Shown: positions 24,905 through 35,484 of the stretch, one piece after another | Layout of the letters: each line of letters opens with the position of its first letter | Numbering within the stretch: the first letter of the stretch is position 1 | Source of the DNA: Pseudomonadota bacterium | Lineage (GTDB): Bacteria > Myxococcota_A > UBA796 > SXON01 | Assembly (NCBI GenBank): GCA_030685065.1 | Contig: JAUXQH010000115.1 | Location: 1-64,000 of the forward strand | Direction of reading: 5' to 3' | Length of the DNA: 64,000 nucleotides | The notes under the pieces: model-generated | The model's database searches: none | Seen by the model: the letters and a program-made list of their open reading frames with translations, nothing else | Told to the model about the DNA's origin: nothing | Translations under genes and position numbers: made by a program

Positions 24905-25819
24905 ATGGAAACCTACGACCTCGCGGACCTGCGCGCGTTCTGCCTCGTGGCCGACGTGGGCTCGATCACCGGCGCCGCGCGTACACTTGGAGAGACCAAA
25001 GGCTCGGTGAGCCGCCGAATCACGCGCCTGGAGCGGGCGCTCGGCGTGATGCTGTTGCGCCGGAGCCCGCGACGCGTCGAGGCGACGGAGGACGGCGCAG
25101 TGTATCGGGCCCGCGCAGGCAAGGCCCTCGAGCTGCTCGACGACGCGGACACCGCCCTCCGCGACACCGGCGCCGCGCCGAGCGGGCACCTCCGCGTCAC
25201 CGCCCCCATCGATCTGGGCGCCACCCTCCTCGCGCCGATCGTCGCCGCGTTCGTCGCCGCGCACCCCGCCGTGTCGGTCGAGATGGTGCTGACGGAGCAG
25301 GTCCTGGACTTCGACGGTCACCAGATCGACGTCGCCTTCCGGGCCGCCGCGAGCCTGCCCGACTCCTCGCTGGTAGCGCACAAGCTGCTCGACCTCTCCG
25401 TCGGGCTCTACGCCGCGCCCGCCTACCTCGAGGCGGCCGCCGCCCCCGAGGCTCCCGACGCGCTCGCGGAGCATCGCCTGCTCCTGCATCGGTCCGCCCA
25501 TGTCCAGGGGGTCCTCCACCTCCAGCCGCCCCACGGGAGCGTCCTGTCGGTGCGGGTGCGCGGGAGCATCGTGGCGTCGGACTTCTCGTTCCTCCGCAAC
25601 GCCGCGCTCGCGGGGGGCGGCATCGCGCCGCTCCCCACCTTCCTCGTCCTCGACGATGTCGCCGCCGGGCGGCTCGTCCGGGTCCTCCCCAGCCACGGCG
25701 CCGTCGGCACGCCGCTGTTCCTGCTCACCCAGGGCACGCGCTTTCCCTCCCCGAAGGTGCGCGCCTTCCGCGCGTTCGTCACCGAGTGGCTCAAGCGGAC
25801 GTGCGTGGAGAGGGGGTGA
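24905..25819 (+). CDS. LysR-type transcriptional regulator
   Basis: 304 residues. The N-terminal winged helix-turn-helix (LRAFCLVADVGSITGAAR with GSVSRRITRLERALG) is typical of LysR regulators. An effector-binding domain follows. The CrgA/AaeR-like end GxxRxFxxF pattern is visible (VRAFRAFVTEWL). ATG 24905 is chosen; ATG 24884 and GTG 24878 are also in frame. The divergent yceI gene is the likely target, with the operator expected in 24770-24904. Confidence 0.9.
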   Translation: METYDLADLRAFCLVADVGSITGAARTLGETKGSVSRRITRLERALGVMLLRRSPRRVEATEDGAVYRARAGKALELLDDADTALRDTGAAPSGHLRVTAPIDLGATLLAPIVAAFVAAHPAVSVEMVLTEQVLDFDGHQIDVAFRAAASLPDSSLVAHKLLDLSVGLYAAPAYLEAAAAPEAPDALAEHRLLLHRSAHVQGVLHLQPPHGSVLSVRVRGSIVASDFSFLRNAALAGGGIAPLPTFLVLDDVAAGRLVRVLPSHGAVGTPLFLLTQGTRFPSPKVRAFRAFVTEWLKRTCVERG

Positions 25820-25844
25820 CGGCCCCGGCGCCCGCGCGCAACCG

Positions 25845-27494
25845 CTACGCCCCGTCCTCTCCGCCGCCCAACAGAGTCCCCGCGAGCCACGCCTGCCGGG
25901 TGGCCGCGCGCCGCACCTTCCCGCTGCTCGTGCGCGGGATCCCGCCCGCGGGGAGCAGCACGACCGCGTGCACGCTCGCATCGAAGGCCTGGGCGATCGC
26001 GGCGACGACGGCCTCGGCGATGGTGGTCGGCTCGGGGACGCGCCGCGCGTCGACCTCCAGGACGATCACGAGGCGCTCTTCGCCGTCGACTTCGACACCG
26101 AACGCGGCGCTGGAGTTGCCCCGCAGCTCGGCGTGGGCCGCTTCGGCGGCGACCTCGAGATCCTGCGGGTACAGGTTGCGGCCACGGAGCAGCACGAGGT
26201 CCTTCTTTCGGCCGGTCACGAACAGCTCGTGGCGGGCGAGAAAGCCGAGGTCACCCGTGTGCAGCCAGCCGTCGGAGAAGGCCTCCGCGGTGGCCTCCGG
26301 GCGGCCGAAGTAGCCCGCCGCCACGCCGGGGCCCCTCGCCAGGATCTCGCCCACGTGGCCCTCGGAGAGCGTCACGCCCGTGTCCGGGTGGACGATGCGA
26401 AGCTCGGTGTCGAGCGCCGCCGGGCCGCAGCTCACGATCTCGGTGTCGCCCGGCGCGACGACCATCTGCGCCAGCGCATCCGCCGACACGCGGGCCATGG
26501 TGGCGCCGCGCCGATCGGCCACGCCGCTCACGATCAGCGTCCCCTCGGCGAGGCCGTAGCAGGGCAGGAAGGAAGTGGGCCGGAAGCCGCAGGGCGCGAA
26601 CGCCTCGGCGAAGCGGGCCAGGGTGGCCGGACGAACGGGCTCTGCGCCGGTGAAGGCGACATCCCACGCGGACAGATCGAGGGTGGCCCGCACCTCTTCG
26701 GAGACGCGCCGGGCGGCGAGCGCCCAGGCGAAATCGGGCCCGCCGCTGACGGTGGCCCGCTCGCGCGACACGGCGGCGAGCCAGGCCGACGGCCGCACCA
26801 GGAAGGTGGTCGGCGCCATCAGGGTGCAGGGGAACTGCGCGGCCATGGGGGCGAGGATCCCGCCGATGAGCCCCATATCGTGGAAGGGCGGCAGCCAGAT
26901 CACCCCGCGGCTGTGCGGGCCGAGGCGGAACCGCTCGACGATGGCCGCGAGGTTGGCGAGCAGGTTGGCGTGCGTCACCATGACGCCCTTGGGGGTGCCG
27001 GTGGAGCCCGAGGTGTATTGGAGGAACGCGAGCGCGTCGGGCGCGACCACGACCGGCTGGAAGGGGCCCGGATCCTCCGTGGCGTCCTCCGCCACCCACC
27101 GCAGGCCCGCGAGCTCCGCCTCGGGGGCGAGCCGCGCGGCCATCGCCACCGTCGTCACCGCCACCTCGGCGCCCGCGTCCGCCATGATGGCCTGGATGCG
27201 CTCGAGGTTGCGGTTCATCCGCGGCGGGTAGGCCGGCACCGGCACGGCCCCGGCGAAGAGGCACCCGAAGAACGCCGCGATGTACCCGTTCCCGGGCGGG
27301 TGGAGGATGAGCACCCGCGCGCCCGGCGCGACGCCGAGCCGGGCCGCGAGCCGGGAGGCCCGCGCGTGGAGCGCCGCGGCGGTGATGTCGTCAGCATCCC
27401 CATCCCGAGCGCCCTGGAAGCGGAACGCGAGGGCGTCCGGCGTGCGCTCGGCGCGGACGTGGAGCAGGTCGGCGACGGTGGAGATGCGAGTCAT
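25845..27494 (-). CDS. Fatty acyl-AMP ligase (FAAL)
   Basis: 549 residues of the adenylate-forming superfamily. The P-loop is FLQYTSGSTGTPKGVMVTH, with LPPFHDMGLIGG, FLPCYGLAE and DGWLHTGDLGFL further on. These variants match fatty acyl-AMP ligases of the FadD32 type, which load fatty acids onto acyl carrier proteins, more than CoA ligases. No carrier protein or PKS lies beside it. It is the last gene of a four-gene minus-strand operon with a hydrolase, an FHA protein and an M14 peptidase. Confidence 0.88.
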   Translation of the reverse strand: MTRISTVADLLHVRAERTPDALAFRFQGARDGDADDITAAALHARASRLAARLGVAPGARVLILHPPGNGYIAAFFGCLFAGAVPVPAYPPRMNRNLERIQAIMADAGAEVAVTTVAMAARLAPEAELAGLRWVAEDATEDPGPFQPVVVAPDALAFLQYTSGSTGTPKGVMVTHANLLANLAAIVERFRLGPHSRGVIWLPPFHDMGLIGGILAPMAAQFPCTLMAPTTFLVRPSAWLAAVSRERATVSGGPDFAWALAARRVSEEVRATLDLSAWDVAFTGAEPVRPATLARFAEAFAPCGFRPTSFLPCYGLAEGTLIVSGVADRRGATMARVSADALAQMVVAPGDTEIVSCGPAALDTELRIVHPDTGVTLSEGHVGEILARGPGVAAGYFGRPEATAEAFSDGWLHTGDLGFLARHELFVTGRKKDLVLLRGRNLYPQDLEVAAEAAHAELRGNSSAAFGVEVDGEERLVIVLEVDARRVPEPTTIAEAVVAAIAQAFDASVHAVVLLPAGGIPRTSSGKVRRAATRQAWLAGTLLGGGEDGA

Positions 27495-27518
27495 GGGCAG
27501 GCTCCGGCGTGGGAGCGG

Positions 27519-28229
27519 CTAACCCGATTCCCGGCGCGCCTCGGTCGCCACCAGCTCCCCTGTCTCCAGGTAGCGGACGATCGCCTCGTGCACCTCGGGC
27601 GATCGCATGATGAGCATGTGGTTCTCGTTCACGATGAGAAACGCCGACATACCCTCGAGCCGGGCCGACTCGGTGCTCACCTTCCCGTCGTTGGGCCCCG
27701 AGAAGACGCCCGAGAACGGGGCCTGGGTCCGGCGCCCCGCGATCACCGCGACCGGCACGCTGGCGGGTCCCAGCCGCTCGGGGCCCGCCGGCCCCGTCCC
27801 CAGCTGCTCGAACGCGGGGCCCATCACCGCGGGGAGGAGGCGCCACTTGCCCAGGTCGTCCACGATCTCGGAGCCGTGGTTGGGCGGCGCGAGCATCACC
27901 ACGCGGCCCACGCGCTTCACGACGCCTTGCTTCAACAATTGCCGGACGAGGATGCCACCGAGCGAGTGCGTGACGAAGTGCACCTGGTCGAACGGCTCGG
28001 CGAGCTGCTCGACGGCCGCCCATACGCGGGCCGCCAGCGCTTCGATGGTGCCGCTGCCCGAGCGATAGCCGATGTTGGCCGTCCTGAATCCCCGGGCCCG
28101 CAGCGCCCTCTCGACGGGGCGCATCGAGAACCGGGTGCGACCCAGCCCGTGCAGCAACACCACGAGCTCGCCGCGGTGCGCGCCCGCCTCCACCTCCGAG
28201 GTCACCTCCGGGGTCACCTCCGGGATCAC
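27519..28229 (-). CDS. Alpha/beta hydrolase, lipase-like
   Basis: 236 residues. VVLLHGLGRTRFSM is the oxyanion region and HFVTHSLGGILVR the nucleophile elbow with serine in THSLGG. An ENHMLIMRSPEVH segment supplies the histidine. It resembles PGAP1/triacylglycerol lipase-like proteins. The GTG start overlaps the stop of the FHA gene. The first residues are encoded by three near-identical 10-base units (GGAGGTGACC type), reading IPEVTPEVTSEV. Confidence 0.82.
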   Translation of the reverse strand: MIPEVTPEVTSEVEAGAHRGELVVLLHGLGRTRFSMRPVERALRARGFRTANIGYRSGSGTIEALAARVWAAVEQLAEPFDQVHFVTHSLGGILVRQLLKQGVVKRVGRVVMLAPPNHGSEIVDDLGKWRLLPAVMGPAFEQLGTGPAGPERLGPASVPVAVIAGRRTQAPFSGVFSGPNDGKVSTESARLEGMSAFLIVNENHMLIMRSPEVHEAIVRYLETGELVATEARRESG

Positions 28230-28888
28230 AGGTACGCCCAGATCCACGCGGCCGCTCCCGTGCACACGACGAAGCTGCCGCTCGTGGCCGCGAACAGCGC
28301 CCCGACGATGTAGCGCGGCTGGAAGTACGTCCCCGCGTTGTACCGGAACAACGCCTGGCGCACCTGTTGGATGGGGCCGAATCGCATCATCTCGACCTCG
28401 GCCATGCGCCGCGCCTCGTCGGCGATCGCGCCCGCGCTCGGCGGGCCCCGTCGCGGGCCGGACGGTGCACGTCGCGGCGGCGCCGTGGGGCCGGAGATCG
28501 GGGACCGACCGCTCGGTCGGGCGGCGGGGCCCGGTCGGGACGCGGAGGGGCGCCCGGGAGTGGCCACCGAGCTCCCGCCCCCCACCACGAAGGCCACGCC
28601 GGCGCGACTGCCAAGCACAAAACCGTCGCCCTCGGCGAGCTCGACCGGAGCCGTGATGGGGGTGACCCGGCCTTTTCGTGTCACGAAGAGGGTCGCGCCG
28701 GGGGCTCCCGGATGCAACGTCCATCCGCCCGGCCGCTCCGTCACCCAGGCGTGCAGCGGGAGCACGCCGAGCTCGGCGCCGAGGAGCACCTGGCACTGGG
28801 GATCGCTCCCAATCGAGACGTTGCCGCTGCTGAACGGCCCGAAGCGCGTACCCCCGAAGGAGGGCGCCAGCGTGAGGAGGGTCGGCAC
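28226..28888 (-). CDS. FHA-domain membrane protein
   Basis: 220 residues. Residues 1-105 form a forkhead-associated phosphothreonine-binding domain (SIGSDPQCQVLL near the recognition loop, LPLHAWVTE). A Pro/Arg/Ser-rich disordered linker follows, then a C-terminal hydrophobic segment (VGALFAATSGSFVVC and AAAWIWAYL). The domain would sit in the cytoplasm and be tethered to the membrane. GTG start abuts the upstream stop. FHA proteins read Ser/Thr kinase signals; no kinase gene is adjacent. Confidence 0.82.
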   Translation of the reverse strand: MPTLLTLAPSFGGTRFGPFSSGNVSIGSDPQCQVLLGAELGVLPLHAWVTERPGGWTLHPGAPGATLFVTRKGRVTPITAPVELAEGDGFVLGSRAGVAFVVGGGSSVATPGRPSASRPGPAARPSGRSPISGPTAPPRRAPSGPRRGPPSAGAIADEARRMAEVEMMRFGPIQQVRQALFRYNAGTYFQPRYIVGALFAATSGSFVVCTGAAAWIWAYL

Positions 28889-30343
28889 TTAGACGACCCT
28901 CCAGATCGGGTACTCGTCCCCCGCGGCCGGCGCCGCGACGAGGCCGTTCTCCACCGCGCCGTCGTCGCTCTCGGGCTCGCACAGGTACACGGCGATGGCC
29001 CCGAGCGGCTGATCGGTCCCGACGAGCGACCAACCGGGAGGGGCGTCACGGGAGCCTCGGGCCCACGAGACCCGCAGCTCGCCCACCTTCGCGGCCTCCA
29101 GGATCTTTCGCCCGCCTTCCGTGCCGAAGCCCTCGACCGTCGCGACGTCCACCGTGTACGCGCCCGCGGCGGCCGTCACGGTGAGCCCGTGGCGGCGCAG
29201 GTGCGCGGCGACCGAAGGCGGCACGAGGTAGGCGGCCGGCCGATCGACGACGGTCACTCCCACGAAGCGCGCGAAGTACGGGAGCGTCACCGAGGTGGGG
29301 GCTCCCTCGAGGGTGCGCGGGGTGCGGGTCAGGATCTCGACCGGCTCCGCGAGGGTGTCGAGGCGGTACCGCACCGCGATGCGGTCGCGCGGGGTGCGGC
29401 TCTGGGCGACCACGTCGAGCACCTCTTTCGCGTGCGCCGCGACGTAGCGGAGCGTCTCGAGCACGAACGCGTACGCGGTGCGCACGCGCTCGGCGAACGG
29501 GATGTAGGAATAGCACTCGAGCAGCAGATCCATCCGGCTGGTGAGCCCGCGGTAATTGCTGCCGAAGCGCGGATGGTGCGGGTAGGTCATCCACCCCTCG
29601 CGCACCGCGCTCGTGGGATCGGCCTCCCCCTGCGCGTCGAGCACACGCTCGTCCTCGACGAAGTTTCCGTACCAACCGGCATCGATCCCGTGGTTGGTCT
29701 TCATCGCGACGGTGACCGGCGGCAGGAGCCGCTCGCGCACGTAATTGACGGGCTCCTCCCGACCGCTCTGGATTGTGTGGGGCACGTCGTACGTCATCGA
29801 GAACCGGTGCACCGAGCCGTTGGTCGCGTGGTTGTCGATCGTGAGCTCGGGCTCCCAAACCTGGACCACCCGCTCCTGGAGGAGGCGCATCTCCGGCGCC
29901 TCCTGGCGCATGTAGTCGCGGTTCAGGTTGATGCCGGAGGCGTTCACCCGCGTCCCCACCCCGGTCGGCGGCCCGATCTGCCCCTCCAGCTTCGGCAGGT
30001 GGAGCCGGCGGTTTGCGACATCGATCGCGTCGTTCCCATCCGGGTTGAACAGCGGCACGACCACGAGCGTGAGGTGCGACAGGAGCCCGGCATCGACGGT
30101 GCCGTCGAGCAGATCCCGCACGAGCATGAGGCTGCCCTCCTTGCCCTCCACCTCGCCCGCGTGGATGCCGTTGAGCACGAGCACCACGGGGAGCCCGAGA
30201 CCACGCGACTCGGCGGCGGTGCGGACGCCGCGGGCCGACAGCACGAGCAGCGGCAGATCCCTCCCCTGGGGGCTGGTGCCGAACGAGCTGACCGACAAGC
30301 GCGGATCCCCTCGCGACGCGAGGACCTCCACGAACGCCATCAC
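28889..30343 (-). CDS. M14-family zinc carboxypeptidase
   Basis: 484 residues as given. Zinc ligands: HAGEVEGKE supplies His and Glu, and NHATNGS the third His. NRDYMRQEAPE is the expected neighbouring substrate-binding stretch. The C-terminal 170 residues form an extra domain. The start is doubtful: reading continues upstream without a stop to 30418, the extra residues (LTRAEATRYEETSRHAD) look protein-like, and a CTG at 30403 has GGAG upstream. True translation may therefore begin there. It heads the minus-strand operon leading to the FAAL. Confidence 0.85.
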   Translation of the reverse strand: MMAFVEVLASRGDPRLSVSSFGTSPQGRDLPLLVLSARGVRTAAESRGLGLPVVLVLNGIHAGEVEGKEGSLMLVRDLLDGTVDAGLLSHLTLVVVPLFNPDGNDAIDVANRRLHLPKLEGQIGPPTGVGTRVNASGINLNRDYMRQEAPEMRLLQERVVQVWEPELTIDNHATNGSVHRFSMTYDVPHTIQSGREEPVNYVRERLLPPVTVAMKTNHGIDAGWYGNFVEDERVLDAQGEADPTSAVREGWMTYPHHPRFGSNYRGLTSRMDLLLECYSYIPFAERVRTAYAFVLETLRYVAAHAKEVLDVVAQSRTPRDRIAVRYRLDTLAEPVEILTRTPRTLEGAPTSVTLPYFARFVGVTVVDRPAAYLVPPSVAAHLRRHGLTVTAAAGAYTVDVATVEGFGTEGGRKILEAAKVGELRVSWARGSRDAPPGWSLVGTDQPLGAIAVYLCEPESDDGAVENGLVAAPAAGDEYPIWRVV

Positions 30344-30512
30344 GTCGGCGTGGCGGGAGGTCTCTTCGTAGCGGGTGGCTTCGGCGCGGGTGAGGGGCGT
30401 CAGGGCGGGCTCCGGGCCCTACGCCCCTATCCGATCGGGGAGAAGGGCGTTCAGTCGGCGCACCCTGGGCGCGAGCGGAAGGCGGAACACCGTCGCCCGG
30501 CCGAAGCGCTCC

Positions 30513-31037
30513 TCAGCCGATTTTCGGCCGAACCCAACCAAACGTGGCGAGCGTGACGCCGAAGACCAGATGCGCCGCCCAACTCCAGAACGCGGGCACC
30601 TGCTCGGTCCAGATGTCGTGGCCGTGCAACGCGGTGAAGATCGGAGGGATGAGCAGGTTCACGTCGATGACCTGGCTCACGACCCCGATCCCGAGGCCGG
30701 CGAGCACCAACGCGCCGGTCGCGCGCAGGTTGAGCGTGTGTGCCAGGAGCGCGAAGACCACACCCCAGAACAGCGAGGCGCCCAGCTGGTGGAGGGCGAG
30801 CCCCGCCAGCAGCGACGGAACGTGCAGGCCGCCCTGTACCGCGACGTCGCCGAAGATGAACGAGCCGATCACCTGGACGGGAAACAGCGGGCTCTTCCCA
30901 AGGAACAACGCGAAGACCGCCATCATCACCCCGGCCATCACCAGGCCGGCGATCTGTCCGGCGATTCCGCCGGCGATCAGATCGTCACGCCTGTCATGTT
31001 GAGAGAGATCGTGGGTTTGCACTGAGACGTTCAGCAA
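30513..31037 (-). CDS. Multi-pass membrane protein of unknown function
   Basis: 174 residues with four or five hydrophobic segments (GLVMAGVMMAVFALFL, LLAGLALHQLGASLFWGVVFALL, ALVLAGLGIGVVSQVI, WAAHLVFGVTLATFGWV). The start is taken as TTG at 31037 because GGAGG lies four bases upstream; the frame extends to 31061 without a better start. No family is recognised. Confidence 0.65.
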   Translation of the reverse strand: MLNVSVQTHDLSQHDRRDDLIAGGIAGQIAGLVMAGVMMAVFALFLGKSPLFPVQVIGSFIFGDVAVQGGLHVPSLLAGLALHQLGASLFWGVVFALLAHTLNLRATGALVLAGLGIGVVSQVIDVNLLIPPIFTALHGHDIWTEQVPAFWSWAAHLVFGVTLATFGWVRPKIG

Positions 31038-31287
31038 GGAGCCTCCGAGGATCCAAGCCAAACCTATCGGACCGCCTCTGCTCGACAGGAGAGAAAATGG
31101 TCACGTTGGCGGGTGCGTTGTCGCGGCGCGTGACGGGATGTCGGCTGGATTCACCGAGTCCGCCCTGCCGGACGCGCACCCGGTGCGGTACGCTCTCCCG
31201 AGGCCGCGGCGCGGCCCCATCTCCGGGCTCCGACGCCACCGCCCTGCCCCCACCACCACAGCCCGGCGCGAGCAGCCAGGACGTGAA

Positions 31288-31656
31288 ATGAACACTCCCC
31301 TCTGGCGCCAATTCCACCGTCTCCTCCTCGGCGCCGTGGTCGAGTCGCTCCTCCCCCACGCCATCGACATCGACCTGCGCACCCTCGATCTGCGCTTCGA
31401 GGACGACAGCGTGTTCAAGGTGCCGCGGCTCGACAACTACATGCGGTTCGTCGGGGTCGCGCGTGGGCAGCTCCGGGTACCGCTCGCCGAGGAGGTCCGC
31501 GTCAGGCTCCTCGCGGACCTGCTCCGGGTCTGGCCGGAGATCGTGTCCGTGCTCGACATCCCCATCGGAGACTCCCTCACCGTGGATCGCCACCACGTGA
31601 GCGTCACGACGACCGGGGACTGGCTGGAGATCCGGTTCGACTTGTCGGCGGACTGA
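31288..31656 (+). CDS. Small protein of unknown function
   Basis: 122 residues from ATG 31288, which has AGG ten bases upstream. The protein alternates amphipathic strands and helices (LPHAIDIDLRTLDLRFEDD, VTTTGDWLEIRFDLS). No signal peptide or family is recognised. Upstream 31038-31287 holds no further gene that I can support. Confidence 0.55.
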   Translation: MNTPLWRQFHRLLLGAVVESLLPHAIDIDLRTLDLRFEDDSVFKVPRLDNYMRFVGVARGQLRVPLAEEVRVRLLADLLRVWPEIVSVLDIPIGDSLTVDRHHVSVTTTGDWLEIRFDLSAD

Positions 31657-31699
31657 CGCGCGAGGAAGGGACACCGGCTCCCGCGCGGTTGGCCGGCGC

Positions 31700-32962
31700 T
31701 CAGCCCGTGCTCCGCTCCACCAGGCCCAGCGCGTAGTCCGCCCACCAGTCCCCGGCCGCCGGCCCGCCGTTGCACTCTCCGTCGGACTCGCCGGGGGCCT
31801 TGACCCAGAGCAATGCGTCGAGTCCCGTCACCCCGGTCGACAGGGTGGGGCTCGCCCCCACGGAGCGACCCAACGGGTTGCACCAGCTCTCCTCCGCGTC
31901 GGGGCCGAGTCCGTTCCGGCCGGTGTCCACGACATAGTGCGCATCGGTCCCGAGCACGGCGCGCAGCTCCTCGGCGTACACGACGGTGTCGGCGGTGCTG
32001 TGGGTGTGGGCCACGTTCAGGGCGAAGCCCGCCGCGTTGGCCACCCCCACCGCGGAGAGGTGGGAGGCCATCACCGAGGCGTCGATCCAATCCGCTTGTC
32101 CCGCGTCGATGTACACCTCCGCACCGGCAGAGGAGAGCGTTTCGACCGCGGACGCCATCATCGCGTGTCGCTCGATGAGCTCTCCGGCCGAGAGACAATC
32201 GGTGAGGCCCAGGGCGTCCGGTTCCAGGATGACGAGCGCGGAGCGATTGTCGAGACCTCGAGCGACCTCGGCGATGAAGGCGGCATAGGCCGCGACGTCG
32301 CGGGCGCCTCCAGCGGACCACGCTCCACAGTCTCGGAGCGGGATGTTGTACACCACGATCGTCCGGAGCTTGTCTCCGCCCGCGGTCACCGCTTCGTCGA
32401 CCGAGCCGGCGACATCGCTCATCCAGTCGCCGACCCACACGGCCAGCGGCTCATCGCCCATCCGATCCATGAGCGCGGCGCTCGCGGGATCGCTGTCACG
32501 CCAGAGGTCGGCCTGTCGCGTCGCGTGGCCCTCGGGCTCGACATAGAGCGACCAGGCGGAGAGGGTTCCTGCCGAGGAGGGCGCTTCTTCCTCGACCTCG
32601 ACCTCCTCCTCGACCTCCTCCTCGACCTCCTCCGTGTCCTCGACTTCCTCGCCCTCTTCCGCGCCGGAGTCCGTGCCACCGGTGTCGTGTTCACCGGCGT
32701 CGGGATCACCGGCTTCGGGATCACCGGACTCGCCGTTCGTCGGCGGCGTGACGGTTGAGCCGTCGACACGCCCAGGTGTCACATGCGCGCCGAAACTTGC
32801 TACGACCGGCACGGACGCCACGTCCTCTTCTCCAACGCCGTCACGTGTGGGCTGCCCGTCCTGGCTGTGAGTACCATGGGGGCTGGCTCCGCAGCCTACC
32901 AGGCTGAGTGCGGGTACCGCGAGGGCCAGGATCATCGAGAAGGGCGAAGATAAACGGCTCAT
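31700..32962 (-). CDS. Secreted glycoside hydrolase family 6 (cellulase-type) lipoprotein
   Basis: 420 residues. The signal peptide has lipobox LVGC. It is followed by a disordered, extremely acidic linker of about 110 residues (Glu/Val and Asp/Gly rich). The catalytic domain from about residue 135 resembles GH6, which hydrolyses beta-1,4-glucan from chain ends or internally. VVYNIPLRDC, ILEPDALG, VVDTGRNG and WVKAPGESDGEC follow the family order with their acidic residues. Family-typical length for a bacterial endoglucanase. The gene likely serves polysaccharide scavenging. Confidence 0.87.
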   Translation of the reverse strand: MSRLSSPFSMILALAVPALSLVGCGASPHGTHSQDGQPTRDGVGEEDVASVPVVASFGAHVTPGRVDGSTVTPPTNGESGDPEAGDPDAGEHDTGGTDSGAEEGEEVEDTEEVEEEVEEEVEVEEEAPSSAGTLSAWSLYVEPEGHATRQADLWRDSDPASAALMDRMGDEPLAVWVGDWMSDVAGSVDEAVTAGGDKLRTIVVYNIPLRDCGAWSAGGARDVAAYAAFIAEVARGLDNRSALVILEPDALGLTDCLSAGELIERHAMMASAVETLSSAGAEVYIDAGQADWIDASVMASHLSAVGVANAAGFALNVAHTHSTADTVVYAEELRAVLGTDAHYVVDTGRNGLGPDAEESWCNPLGRSVGASPTLSTGVTGLDALLWVKAPGESDGECNGGPAAGDWWADYALGLVERSTG

Positions 32963-33131
32963 GTAGGCTCCGTTCCAACGCCTCTACTAAGCACACGAGC
33001 GACCGGAGCCACGCCACCACACGGTGGAACGAGCGCACCCTCCCGACTTGTTCCGATGGGGGCGATGACAATTGGATGTGCACGAAATGTCTCATTTGTG
33101 CGATCACCCTCCCCGCGCCGTCCCAAACGCC

Positions 33132-33185
33132 AAAAAAAAGCCCGCGCCACCAGGGAGGCGGCGAATCCGCGGAGGGGGAGCGGGC
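33132..33185 (-). terminator. Intrinsic terminator of the GST gene
   Basis: Read on the minus strand, GCCCGC and GCGGGC close a long GC-rich stem-loop, followed by eight T residues. It lies about 50 bases after the GST stop. This is the only T-tract terminator I noted in this GC-rich window. Confidence 0.75.
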
Positions 33186-33233
33186 GGCGCGCCGACAGGA
33201 CGGAGTACGAAGCGCGGCTCTGACCCAGATGTC

Positions 33234-33917
33234 CTACGGCTGTCCGTTCGTCGTCGAGCCCTGACCGCCCCGCCCCGTGACCGGCGGGATGCTCCACGGC
33301 TCGGCGACCGCGGCGGCTTCCCACACCCGGAAGTCGGCGTCCGCAAGAACGGTGTCGCACCAGCTCTGCACCTCGGCCGGGAGGGCCACGTCGTAGGTGC
33401 GGAAGCGCGTCGCGATGGGCGCGTAGAACGCGTCGGCGGCGGATCGCTCCCCCACGAGCCAGGGCCCGCCGAAGCGGGCGAGGGTCGCGCTCACGAGATC
33501 CACGACGCGGGCGATGTCCGCGCGGGTGTCCCCCGGCCAGGTCTCGACGGTGCACCGGTGCCGGATGTTCATGGACAGATCCCGGCGGAGCGCGGCAAAC
33601 CCGCTGTGCATCTCGGCGGCGATGCTGCGGGCCACCGCGCGACGCGTGGGGTCCGCTGGCCACACGCCCGCGGCTTGCTCGGCGGCCCACTCGGTGATCG
33701 CGAGCGAGTCCGCGATCGTGACGTCGGGGAGCGCGAGCGCGGGCACGCGACCGGTGGGGCTCACGGCGCGCACGGCCGGGATCCTCGACTTCCCGTACCC
33801 TTCTCCGCCGAGCGGGATGACGTTCTCCTCGAACGGGATGCCCGCCCAACGCAGAACGAGCCACGGGCGGAGGGACCAGGAGGAGTAGTTGCGGTTGCCG
33901 AGGTGGAGGATGGGCAT
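33234..33917 (-). CDS. Glutathione S-transferase family protein
   Basis: 227 residues. The N-terminal thioredoxin-fold half opens with LGNRNYSSWSLRPWLVL and contains GRVPAL and IADSLAITEW, the glutathione-binding positions of the family. A helical C-terminal half follows. The start at 33917 is preferred; the frame reads on upstream through G-rich repeats without homology. GSTs of this type handle detoxification or ring-opening isomerisation. Substrate unknown. Confidence 0.88.
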   Translation of the reverse strand: MPILHLGNRNYSSWSLRPWLVLRWAGIPFEENVIPLGGEGYGKSRIPAVRAVSPTGRVPALALPDVTIADSLAITEWAAEQAAGVWPADPTRRAVARSIAAEMHSGFAALRRDLSMNIRHRCTVETWPGDTRADIARVVDLVSATLARFGGPWLVGERSAADAFYAPIATRFRTYDVALPAEVQSWCDTVLADADFRVWEAAAVAEPWSIPPVTGRGGQGSTTNGQP

Positions 33918-33924
33918 CGGGCCT

Positions 33925-33976
33925 TGGGAGGGAGGGTGGGGCGGGCCCCGTGGGAGGGAGGGTGGGGCGGGCCCCG
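33925..33976. repeat. Perfect 26-bp tandem duplication with G-quadruplex motif
   Basis: Two identical 26-bp units lie at 33925-33950 and 33951-33976. Each contains GGGAGGGAGGGTGGGG on the plus strand, a canonical four-run G-quadruplex pattern with single-base loops. The array is eight bases upstream of the GST start codon, on its template strand. Confidence 0.85.
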
Positions 33977-34054
33977 TGGCCATAGCGTGGGCGCGGCGGG
34001 ATCGGCCACCATCGGGAGGCGGTCCCCGCGCGGGAGTACCGCCGGGGGAGGACG

Positions 34055-34147
34055 ATGTTCCTCGTGCTCCTGGCCATGGTGGGCTTCGGGTTCGCGTTGA
34101 CCGCAATGGCAATGTGGGGCGAGCGCGTGGCGGCGGCGGCGCGATAG
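34055..34147 (+). CDS. Possible 30-residue single-span membrane peptide
   Basis: ATG at 34055 is preceded by GGGGGAGG at four-base spacing, one of the strongest ribosome sites in the region. The peptide is MFLVLLAMVGFGFALTAMAM followed by a short charged tail, so one membrane span. No family is known to me. Tiny size makes it uncertain. Confidence 0.4.
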   Translation: MFLVLLAMVGFGFALTAMAMWGERVAAAAR

Positions 34148-34206
34148 CGCGGTGGTGACAGTGGCCCGCCCTCCCATCCCGCCGCCCGTTCCGCTATCCT
34201 GGGCCG

Positions 34207-35484
<1,278 letters not shown>

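Noticed and set aside
25500..28313. 937-codon plus-strand open frame
   Set aside because: Antisense shadow of the FAAL and hydrolase genes, with no recognisable domain.
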